Of a stretch of 64,000 bases of DNA, positions 55,376 through 64,000 are shown piece after piece. The position numbers and the translations under genes are program-made. The stretch spans positions 42,437,701 through 42,501,700 of the forward strand of contig OZ034969.1 of assembly GCA_964030785.1 (NCBI GenBank), read 5' to 3'. The stretch's first letter is position 1, and every line of letters starts with the position of its first letter. Under the pieces are notes generated by a model. The model was not told the origin of the DNA and did no database searches. It saw only the letters and a program-made list of their open reading frames with translations. Source of the DNA: Siderastrea siderea. Its lineage: Eukaryota > Cnidaria > Anthozoa > Scleractinia > Rhizangiidae.

Positions 55376-56509
55376 GGTAGGATACTGGGCAACACACTGT
55401 AGGCTTCATCAGGAAGGATTTCCACACCGAAATATCAAGGCAAGACATAAAATCACAGTAAAATGGGAGAGAAGCATTTAATAGAAACTGTCACACATTC
55501 CTGTTGAGTCAGTACAAATCACGAAGCAATCTGAAAAAGCACCGGAAAAAACTACCAAGAATGGAAGAAAGGGCGACATTTTTTGGCTATACCAGGCAAA
55601 ACTGACACTGACGCTACTCGTTGCAGCATGCAGTCTTTGCTCAAACTTAATTATTTCAGGACTGAAATGTAACTAAGATCTAAGGCAATGATACCGGTAT
55701 AGGCTTCCGAACGTGCGGCGGATATCGAACTCAATCGATGGATTCAGTCCGGCAATCAAACGAAATCGAACAATGAGCTTTGTGTGAGTCCGATTTCCAA
55801 ACCGATGGAACAAATCGGAACTAATCCAACTCAATCCCTTGGATTGTCTTCGATTGGGTTCGGCAACCGAACTCAATCGAGCTGAGTTCGTTTGGGTTCG
55901 GAAATGGAACTCAATCGAACAAAGGTAACGTTATGGGGTGTGACTGTCGATTCGGTTACCGGACGCAAACTCTGATCAACTTAAATGCAAAGCAAGCCTA
56001 TCGAATACAACTTTTTTAAAATCCTTTTTATCCCAACCACGAGATTATGTGAACACATCGCCGTATTTCTGTGGTTTTTTTTTTCTGTGAGCAGTCATGT
56101 AGATTCGGTGTGCCTTCATGTTTTTTGTCCACACTAGAGTGTGTCTAGAAGTTTTAGAATTAATTATTTTCTGTTAATTCTTTTTACTTCTTTCTCTTGA
56201 GCCTGCCTCGAATAGCTACCTGCGGGACTCAAGCATTGTACGTGTATTTATTATTTAAAATTACAAGTTAGCGATTGTTACTAGGGCACGTTCCTGTTAG
56301 CGAATCCGGATACGGACTGAAAAATCCAGATTTTAGATTTTCATTGCCCCCTCAGGGTTTTAAAACCTGAGGAGGCAGAATTGAAGTCCCCGCGTAATCA
56401 TGGGAAATTGTTGTTGTATACCAGATGAAATCTCGACTTGAGCAAAAGCGAGGCTCCCAGGTGGTCTTGGGAAGCCGCAATATTTACTCAAGCTAAATAA
56501 AGCGAACCG
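55376..56509. other. Region with GAAC/CAATCGA short repeats
   Basis: Bases 55730-55930 repeat 'GAACTCAATCGA' and 'TTCGG.AA.CGAA' type pieces in both senses, probably a short degenerate tandem. No coding sequence is recognised. Confidence 0.45.
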
Positions 56510-56730
56510 CGGACGTCAAATAGACTTTACAAGACCTGGCTAAACGCTACAATACGGTAAATGTTGTTTTTAAATGCTGATTTTCCTTTCAAAAATTGTT
56601 TAACTGATCGTTTAATCCAGATTTCTATGATTTTTGCAATTTTGTTCGCAAAGCGGCTCCAATTTTGATCAACCGGTCGCCATTAAGACATGTGAAGCGT
56701 CTGCAAAAGTTACATGCGTGTGTCCATGCA
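56510..56730 (+). repeat. Dispersed repeat, direct copy of 23389-23800
   Basis: Shares 'TTTACAAGACCTGG.TAAACG', 'AATTTTGTTCGCAAAGC' and later blocks with the copy in VAP intron 2. Confidence 0.55.
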
Positions 56731-57340
56731 CACAAGAAAATCTGGAGTGTTCGCTACTGAAAGCAAATGTACTGTTTTATATAGTAACGAGCAGGAGCTC
56801 TCAACAAACCTTACCGGGCTTACAAGAAGATCCCCTGTTTACATAATGTTGTTCACCGCTAATTCATAGCATACTCAGATATTAAGTATTTAATAAAAGC
56901 AAACACGTTTTGCTATTACATTTGATATACATTTCTAGAACTGAAATCACAAAGAAGGTATTTTTTATTTTCTTCTTAAAGATGTATCGATTTACAGCTT
57001 TTGATAGATGCTGGAAGAATGTTTGTTGTAATTTTCCAGGGTTCTTTCGATAGTCTGTCCATTAAATGTCTAACTCGAATTACCTTTTGTGTTTCATCTA
57101 TTTTACGTCTCGCTTGATTGAAAAAACGGGAAGATGATCTGACATAAGTTGATGTCGCTAAGTCTGTATAGGCTCCTGGTATAGGTAAATCACATGATTT
57201 CGAGTGCAATTTAGAATAAATAAGCACGAGCAAATTTTTTCAAAGACTAACAAAATTTGCTATTTGCAATCTGTGGTCTAAACGAGTGCTTGTTTATTTC
57301 AAATTGCACGAGGAAAATTATGTGATTACTTATTAATAAT
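56731..57340. other. No clear gene
   Basis: Bases 57200-57330 contain an inverse pair ('GAAATTGCACGAG' type and 'CTCGTGCAATTT') around 57190-57245 and 57270-57315. Nothing else is recognised. Confidence 0.4.
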
Positions 57341-57346
57341 ATATAG

Positions 57347-59100
57347 ATTTAGCCAAGCCTAAAAGCGGAGCCCCCCTTTTTGTTTTGTCTGTTTTTTTTT
57401 TGCTTTTGTATTTTGTTTTGTTTTTTTGTTTTGTTTTTGCTGGCAGTTATTAATTTGTGAAAATACTCTCATCCAAGTCGTTTTATTAAAAAAAAAAACA
57501 AAGAAAAAAAAGAAAAAAAATTCTTCTTCCCGCTGAGTGTCGAACCCGGCTCGTCGGCGTGAGAAGCCATTAGGGACTTTAAGATACGGTGACTACGGAC
57601 TACGGACTACGGACGGGAGGCACTTTAGGACTGGGACGAGACATATGTGTTCTGTTGTGACCACCGTCGCAAGCTCACGACGGTGCGTAGTGGAAGGATT
57701 TCACGTAGTGCAGCGTGGTGTAGTACGAGGGACTGAAGATGGTATGAAAAAGTAGTCTAAAGTTAGAAAATTGAGGTGCTCTTGTACTGTAACGCTTGAA
57801 CTACAAACTAATACGCATTTGGAACAATTTCAAGTGCTTATGAACTCAGAACAGCGAAAAATGTACGGCTTACTTTGTTTACTGATTTTGATCGCCGCGT
57901 TGTTTTCCAGAATGAAATTAAATTTTGATGTTTTGAATATAGCTTGTAATATCAACTCTTCTCTTTGCTCTTTCTGGATACAAATGGCTTCCCTTCAAGT
58001 TGAGAAGTAATTAATTTAGTAAAATATGTCAAATTTGCTTCTGAAGTATTTTTGCAAGCGAAGTAATTTGAAAACGAGCCCTGAAAATTTGATTAAGCTT
58101 GCACGCAAGCCTCACGTGCAATTACATTTTGAATTGCAGTGCGACGATAACAACTCAAAACCAAAGCATCTCGAATCTTTTTAAAAGGCATTTTGTGTCT
58201 GTTTAGTGTAGAGTTGACCTTCGCTCTTCGTTCGTAGTCTGTTGTCTGTAGTCTGCAGTCTTAACTTCGCATTTTCGCTTCACTCGTTGTGTACTCGGCC
58301 CAGTGTTTCAGCCAAAGAAAAACACGTCCAACCGTAGTCCGTAGTCCGTAGTCGCCGTATCTTAAAGTCCCTATTAACTAGTCCACTAGGCCATGGGCGT
58401 TTGACGTTGTTTTTGTAGTTAATTTTAATACTTATTTCCTTCTTCGTGACAAGCTGCCTATCAGCATGAAAATGCTGGTGTTTTTCCTGGCAAAATGTGT
58501 TCGAAACGCCGTAAAAACCATGGTTGTGGACAGAAAAAACCAAAAAGCACTAGCTCTGCCATATTTGGCGTCGAAACCGCTGCGAAAAGCTGCGAACTCA
58601 AGCGGTGTGCCGACCGAGTTTGAACAGAACCGACGAGGCAAATTTGAACTTTTTGCCTGAACTTTATCGCCGAATTTCTTTCGCCTAGATTGAACTTTTC
58701 CCCTTCCACCAAAAAGACAACTGAGTGTTCTTTTGAACTTTTTTTTTCCACTAACAAATTTGTTTTTGACTTTTGTTGTCTTTGCTTGTTTTGCTACAAC
58801 GCGGGTCAACATGCGATTTCGCGCCGAAAACACACGGGATTCAGCACAGGATTCTATCCAGTGTAGGAAGTGTATTGGTATCCCTGTGGTGCGGACGGAC
58901 GGACGTACGGATGTACGGACGGACGGTCACGTGACTACTACGTCACTACCAAAATTTTTTGGCTTGATAGATTACCAAATTTCCTTAGCAATGGAGCTCC
59001 GCTGACGCGCTAGCGCGCTGGCTCCGCTAATATTCATGAAAAAATTGCGAGATAGCTTGTCATAAACGCATTGAGGCTACGCAAAATGCGTTTCTAAATG
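57347..59100. repeat. Interspersed repeat copy 2, interrupted by a MITE
   Basis: It starts with the 'ATTTAGCCAAGCCTAAAAGC' head and carries a minus-strand B-box-like GGGTTCGACAC near 57540. After the MITE (57573-58371) it continues with the 'AAAAACCATGGTT' to 'TTCTTTTGAACTTTTT' series shared with 42680-43200. The end contains a GGAC(G)-rich tandem (58898-58925) and a CGCGCTAGCGCG palindrome (59009-59020). Confidence 0.55.
57573..58371. mobile_element. MITE with about 40-bp TIRs and TA flanks, 799 bp
   Basis: The ends read GGGACTTTAAGATACGG followed by a CTACGGA tandem, in inverse orientation on both sides. TA is at 57571-57572 and 58372-58373. No transposase is inside; an 80-codon hydrophobic frame at 57771-58010 is unrecognised. 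It sits within an interspersed repeat, i.e. a nested insertion. Confidence 0.75.
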
Positions 59101-59101
59101 C

Positions 59102-59135
<34 letters not shown>

Positions 59136-59140
59136 GTTAT
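59101..59140 (+). repeat. (TTA)n microsatellite
   Basis: An ATT/TTA run of about 38 bases with a single G interruption, possibly the tail of a retroelement copy. Confidence 0.85.
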
Positions 59141-59901
59141 TATTTATGTCGCGCGTGTTCGAGGAAGCTATCGAGTATTCACGGAGGCGTTTGGTTTCCT
59201 CGGCGAAAGAGATTCGATCGAAACAGTTTTTCCTTCGTTTATCGGGTAAATTTTTCTTGGTGTTGGGACTGTGAAAGGGAAGCGAAATGTTCTGTGAAAT
59301 CATTGGCCTTCTCTCGCGTCTACAGCACTCAAGAGAAGTTCGATTTTCGTATTTTCGTACAATCAAATACGTAGCTATGATAATATTCTGGCTGGCTCGT
59401 ATGCGTAGTAGGCGTTACATTCGCCTGAAGAGATTCTCTATCTTTCAAAGATGCAGCAGATTTATTTATATCTGACGCAAGTCTGTTCACAGGGTAGTTC
59501 TGTGTCGACGTCGCGTAAATATCGGAAGTTTATCGGGGAAACATTCAGCTGTGGACCTCATGAGGCTGCATAATTTTGAACGAAAGATTGAAGATCTTAC
59601 CGGTTTTAATAATATTGGAGAAACTCTGACGAAAAATGAGTTTGTGTACATGGATAATACTTTTAGTATGATGTAGCTGTGGCCGGCGATTGTGATATTA
59701 CTCTTTTGATTTGTAAACTTTACTTTGCTGCGTGAATGCACAGTACGCTTTTCGTCTTGTTGTGTATAAATATGCTCGGGTATTGTGATAAACTGAGCTT
59801 GCTTTTTTCTAACGCGTGAGATATCAATTGAATATCACCAAAAATTATGTTCGTATTGTGATTGATACAGCTTTTCGTAATGTTTTCATTTGCTCTCAAT
59901 A
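59141..59901. other. No recognised feature
   Basis: Short frames without family motifs. Confidence 0.35.
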
Positions 59902-59903
59902 TA

Positions 59904-60066
59904 GTCCATGGGCCAAGTGGCTAAAAATGGCGGATCGGTACCACCTGAGGTGGCAAAGGCTATCATATATCAAATTAAAGCTTATCAGGAGTAGAATTGA
60001 AAAATACATGATAGCCATTCTGTAGTGGTAGCTTAAGGCTGTCACGTGACCTTGAATTGCGCAACA
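59904..60066 (+). repeat. Left TIR of element B
   Basis: Inverse partner of 63548-63700, with one block replaced near its outer end (TGGCTAAAAATGGCGGAT here against ATGAATTT there). Confidence 0.8.
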
Positions 60067-60639
60067 AACTGCATAATGAGCGTCAAGGAGCTATTTCTTG
60101 CTCACCGCCAAATCTTGCTTTTTTGCGACAACAGACTTGTTCGTTCTTAATTAAAGACAAATGAAATTGAAAACCAAGGTATATAACAAGTTAATATTTC
60201 TTCAGATCAGGAGTTATTCTTTTGCGAAAATAATATTAAGTTTTCGTAGGTGACATGATACTGGGGTTAAAACTATTTCAGGAGATGCTAAGAAAACTAT
60301 ATTTCATATGAGGTAGAAACTGGAGAAAAGTAATTGGCATTATCTATTAAGCAGCGTTTTACTTTTATTAATCGAATCTTTAGGCTGGAATAATTTTTGA
60401 ACGAAAATGATTCAATTGGGCACCCTATGGTAATGATCTAGCGTGTTTCATTACTCAACTTTCCTCCCAATTTCCGGCAATAAAGAAAGGTAAAAAAAGC
60501 GTCCTCGTAACATAGTATGATTAACAGAATGTTGAAACACAAAACGAGCCTCTTACATGCCTCTTACGCTAATAGTGTAGTTTTTGTTTGTTTTTAATGG
60601 TTGTGGTGGCATCCCCGAGAGGACTGGGTACTAAGGTAG

Positions 60640-60760
60640 ACTGGGTACTAGGGTATAGCCGCCATCTTGTTTCGGTGTTGACAGCTCAATTAGAAGTGGA
60701 TTCTATTACATTCAGTTAAAACGGCTTTGGTGGAATGTCAGGTATGTCTGGGGACTCAGA
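60640..60760 (+). promoter_or_regulatory. Possible promoter of the element B gene
   Basis: Contains GCCGCCATCTTG (60659-60670), a strong YY1-type site, preceded by a short ACTGGGTACTA tandem. It lies about 170 bases upstream of the first Met of the gene. A CAGGTATGT donor-like sequence is at about 60739. Use as a promoter is inferred. Confidence 0.3.
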
Positions 60761-60832
60761 AATTCCATAGAGGCGTGCCAGACGGGAAAAATATTGCTTA
60801 GTTCATTGTAGCGACGATAACGGAGCGCTCGT

Positions 60833-62802
60833 GTGCCCGAATTCTGTAGAATTATGGAAAACACTAAGACGGGCTGCAGAAATAAGGCGACATATGAGGA
60901 GATTCTTGGAATAGCAGTTAATTCGCCAGATGAGATTCCTGAAGACTATTATCATAGAAAATGTAGAAGCATTTTCAATATGAAAAAAGATCTCGACAGA
61001 ATTCATGCTAATGAAAAAACGGAGAGTAGAAATGATACAGAATCAGCTGAGGGGGCATCTTTTAGAGGAACGCCGAGTACTTCAAGGGTTTATGAAAAGG
61101 TATGCATATTTTGCGATAAGAAAGACAAATACAAGCGCCATTCCTCCTCCTGTTATTGTGCAAGACTTAACCAGAGCATATCAAGCTGGTGAAACAGCAT
61201 TTCAAGATTTTAAGAATAATCGCCTTGAGCCTGACAAGTCATTGGTAAAGTTCCACGACACCCTCAAGAAGCAGAAGTTAAACACCTTCGCCAATGTTAC
61301 GAAAGCAAAAAGAGCCACAAAGAGCAAAGGAGATGATACGATCCTTCGTGCAGACCGTAATCTATTTGCGAGGATGATTATAACAGCTGAGAGTCGTCAC
61401 TTGCATATGCAAGAGGTATTACAGCCTTCTAGTGGCCCGCTACCATCTTCGTTGGCGACGAGCAACGGCCTACCACGCAAAACGAACAAGGCGCAGCTAG
61501 GCAGGGAGCTAGAGAAGCTGATAGAACCAACGACACACATAACAGGCCCCTCTGTTTACCTGATTGATGGCATGGCCCTCGTTCAGACGTTAAAGGTTAG
61601 CGACCACATGACTTTTGGACAAATCGCAGACGCTACACTGTCATGAGTTTTACAAGAGGGAAGAAACAGTAAATGCATAGACGTAGTTTTTGATGTGTAC
61701 AACGAGATTTCTAGTAAGTCTGCAGAGCGAGAATAGAGAGGAGAAGGAGAATCGGTGACATACAAGAATCTCACGGCCAGGCAAAAAATAAAACAGTTCA
61801 ATAAATTTCTGCTAAATGGCCAGAACAAGAACAGTTTAATCAAGTTTTTTAATGACTACTGGAGTAGGCCCTCAAGTCAACATAAGCTTGCAGACAAGGA
61901 GCTCTACATAACATGTGGCGCCAAATGCTACAAAGTAACGGCTAATTCTGTGCAGGACGTAGTGGAGCAGTCGTCCGAGCAAGAGGAAGCTGATACGCGT
62001 CTCCTGCTGCACGCGAAGCATGCTGCAACACCCCATGTGAAAGCAATTATCATTTCATCCGAGCATACGGACGTGCGCATGCTATGCATTTCGTTTGCGC
62101 ATGCAATCCCTGTTCCCATTTTTCAGCAATGCGTTTCGCATCGATATCAGCAAGATAGCTAGTGCGCTCGGAGAGGACGTTTGCAAGGCACTTCTGGGAC
62201 TTCAGCCTTTACGGGTTGTGATAGTGTGAGCGCTTTCGCGGGTATCGGAAAGGTTAGGCCACTTAATTTGCTCCGCTGCAAGAAAGAGTTCCAAGTCATG
62301 TTTCAGGATCTCGGGGAACAGTGGTCTGTTATAGAGGAAATGTACATCCAGCTGTAGTCGTTCGTGTGTGCTATGTATGGGGTGAAGAAAGGCAACCAGG
62401 ATATCAATCAGTGCCGGTATGCGGTGTTTTGCTCAAAGAAGGGTGAGACTGCCTGCACCATCACTGCAAGAGAGCCAATTACCAGACGGCAGTATGGAAG
62501 AATGCACTTGCCAACAACCAAGTTCCAAGTCCGGCTGGCAAGGGATGGGATCTAGAAAGCGACGAGAGCGGCCAGTGGTTGGATATAGTATGGATGAGTG
62601 GGATGCCTGCTCCTAAGCCGTGATCGAGCTCCTGGCGTGCGCGTGCAAGAGGGTCTGCGAGGACAACACATGCGAGTGCATCCTGAATGGATTGAAGTGT
62701 AGTGATCTATGTCGTCTCGCAGACTGTTCAAACCAGCCCGATGAGGAGTCCTTCCCATCACAGGAAGATGATGATATTGACCTATTATCTGATTTGGATT
62801 AG
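60833..62802 (+). pseudogene. Nuclease-like/CXC-family gene (copy B), frameshifted
   Basis: Blocks from N to C: a Cys/His segment 'YYHRKCRSIFNMKKDL' then VCIFCDKK (60940-61125); a helical part (61200-61400); 'VYLIDGMALVQTLKV' (61551-61595); 'CIDVVFDVYNEISSKSAERE' (about 61676-61734); 'EQEEADTRLLLHA' (61977-62015); 'IIISSEHTDVRML' (about 62046-62085); 'FRIDISKIASALGEDV' (about 62124-62180); GCDSVSAFAGIGK (62214-62252); 'RANYQTAVWK' (about 62472-62500). After these come a CXC-type cluster CACKRVCEDNTCECI to CSDLCRLADCSN and an acidic tail ending at 62802. The spaced acidic motifs resemble PIN/FEN-type nucleases, and the cysteine cluster resembles tesmin/TSO1 CXC domains; both are motif readings. 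At least two in-frame stops (61644, about 61735) and four frameshifts (near 61130, 62125, 62200, 62610) disable it. Confidence 0.65.
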
Positions 62803-62879
62803 AGCGCCGTGTCCAAATGACAAGATCTGTTAAGCTGCGAGGATACTTGTGAATGCATAGCCAAAGTAGCTTCACTCAT

Positions 62880-63547
62880 AGAACAAACTTTTTTGCAGTT
62901 GCGTTCCAACTTGATTCCGTAAGCAAGACCGTTGTTTTTTGCCTGTGCCTATCTGGAGTACGTCTCTTTGTCTACATGTAGCTAGAATTACAAGACAAGA
63001 CAACAATAACCTTTATTTGCATGACAAAAAAAACTGAGGCATTGGTACAAAAGGAGAAACAGTCCCAGTTTTAATATCCACTTTGTTCCAAAGTTGTACG
63101 ATTGCTTGTTTTTCCTGTGATTGCCGTCGTATCATCACAGCAACGGTGAGTTTGGACAAAATAGTCTTTGAACGTTCTCACCCTGATTCATTACTACAGC
63201 GTACTTAAGCCCATAAATCATAAGCGGCAGCTCAATTTATTGTGACTAGTAATTACAAATAATTTTCTCACATTTCATTTCCCCTAAAACATTAAGACTC
63301 ATTGAAATGGTTGAAAAAATTGACACTCAATGAATTTTGGTGGGGGAAACCTAATTTATTCAAGTATTTCTCATAAATCACCGGAAGTGACATCTGAAAA
63401 CCCTATTCTTTCTTTTTTTTTTTTAATTCTTTACCATCATTCTTTGTTATGTTATAACATTGATCTCTATTTAGCACCCCTATATCGAATAGCTGGCTCT
63501 ACAATGGGACGTCCGTGGCTTCCCCAGGCTACTTCAGGGGGTGTGGC
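62880..63547. other. Interior of element B without recognised gene
   Basis: Bases 62995-63030 ('AAGACAACAATAACCTTTAT') resemble a retroelement 3' end read in reverse. Nothing else is recognised. Confidence 0.35.
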
Positions 63548-63700
63548 TGTTGCGCAATTCAAGGTCACGTGACAGCCTTAAGCTACTGCTACAGAGTGGC
63601 TATCATATATATTTTTACTCTACTCATGATAAGCTTTAATTTGATATATGATAGCCTTTGCCACCTCAGGTGGTACCGAAATTCATCTTGGCCCATGGAC
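63548..63700 (-). repeat. Right TIR of element B
   Basis: Inverse partner of 59904-60066. Similarity ends sharply at GCGCAACA inside and GTCCATGG outside. Confidence 0.8.
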
Positions 63701-63719
63701 TAATACCTTTAGCCTCCCG

Positions 63720-63850
63720 GCTGTAGATTCAAAGACATCCAGCCGTGCGCGAGACCGGAAGGGAGTCTACACGCAAAATTCCAAGATGGCGGCTCAAAAT
63801 GGCGGCCTAACAACGCATTTCATCCCTCTCTTTCTCGGAAACTAGCAATC
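63720..63850 (+). promoter_or_regulatory. Candidate housekeeping-type core promoter
   Basis: ACCGGAAGG (ETS-type, 63753-63761) and AAGATGGCGGC (consensus YY1, 63783-63793) occur 30 bases apart, followed by a second ATGGCGGC copy (63799-63806). This combination is frequent around transcription starts of animal housekeeping genes. No coding exon follows before the window ends at 64000. Confidence 0.4.
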
Positions 63851-64000
63851 ACTGAGCCGTTTATGTAGTAAATAACAGCAAAACAATACATAAACTACAC
63901 AATAGGCAAAAAAATGTTTTGGACCCTCAGCCATATGTACCACCTTAACTGTTTTAAACATTATCATCGCCTTTAGCTCCTTTCGGCGTGTGGAGATTGT
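63851..64000. other. Window end, nothing recognised
   Basis: No frame or repeat is recognised. It could be 5' UTR or intron of a gene beyond the window if the preceding promoter is real. Confidence 0.3.

Larger units (their letters stand above)
59904..63700 (+). mobile_element. 3.8-kb TIR element B carrying a nuclease-like/CXC-family pseudogene
   Basis: The left end 59904-60066 and right end 63548-63700 are inverse copies of about 155-160 bp. Both begin GTCCATGGGCCAAG and both include CGGTACCACCTGAGGTGGC and 'GCTTAAGGCTGTCACGTGAC'. TA stands at 59902-59903 and 63701-63702. Each TIR also contains its own subterminal hairpin (GGCTATCATATAT with ATGATAGCC) and the CCACCTGAGGTGG palindrome. The interior holds the protein gene at 60833-62802; 60067-60640 and 62880-63547 hold nothing I recognise. 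TA flanks suggest Tc1/mariner-like chemistry, but the gene is not a mariner transposase. Confidence 0.7.

Noticed and set aside
57771..58010. 79-codon hydrophobic frame inside the 799-bp MITE
   Set aside because: No relation to any transposase or known protein. Its hydrophobic stretch is expected from T-rich sequence.

Overview
This is a eukaryotic, AT-rich, repeat-dense window from a metazoan, most likely a stony coral or a close anthozoan relative. That placement is an inference. It rests on one animal-type spliced gene with GT-AG introns, dense short inverted-repeat transposons, tRNA-derived SINE pieces, and the fragment mix (Gypsy, Penelope-like, hAT, pogo-like, RecQ-like, and PIN/CXC-type proteins). 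No operons, prokaryotic genes or CRISPR arrays were seen.

The only gene that looks functional is a VAMP-associated protein (VAP-A/B orthologue) on the + strand. Its seven coding exons lie between 9423 and 41243 and join in frame into 279 residues: MSP domain, linker, coiled coil and a C-terminal membrane anchor with a GxxxG motif. Intron 1 is 120 bp; intron 2 is 20.3 kb and full of transposon debris. Introns 3 and 5 carry long complementary CTT and GAA/GGA tracts that bracket exons 4 and 5.

Upstream (1-9400) is nested transposon territory. A 4.3-kb element with about 200-bp terminal inverted repeats and TTAA flanks (443-4760) carries a wrecked minus-strand gene of a nuclease-like family. It also holds a Mutator-like MITE (9-bp duplication) and a hAT-like MITE (8-bp duplication). 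A hAT-type element (5185-7209) with transposase remains follows, then several foldbacks.

Within the VAP introns are a 1.58-kb Tc1/mariner-type element nested in a foldback repeat, whose uninterrupted sister lies at 44.2-44.6 kb; a 1.1-kb degenerate minisatellite; TA- and TTA-duplicating MITEs; RecQ-like helicase fragments; and Penelope-like and Gypsy pieces in intron 6.

Downstream (41.2-64 kb) are interspersed repeats, a decayed pogo/jerky-type transposase with a cysteine/histidine-rich tail (48.75-49.79 kb), a Gypsy LTR retrotransposon (50307-55375, minus strand) with nearly identical 218-bp LTRs but broken coding sequence, and a second copy of the nuclease-like/CXC gene family (60.8-62.8 kb) inside about 155-bp terminal inverted repeats flanked by TA.

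The most interesting point is that one gene family occurs twice here, each time inside its own long terminal inverted repeats. Its motif order is N-terminal Cys/His segment, PIN/FEN-like acidic motifs, CXC-type cysteine cluster, acidic tail. Second are the hammerhead-ribozyme-like cores in three places, and third the complementary tracts around VAP exons 4-5.
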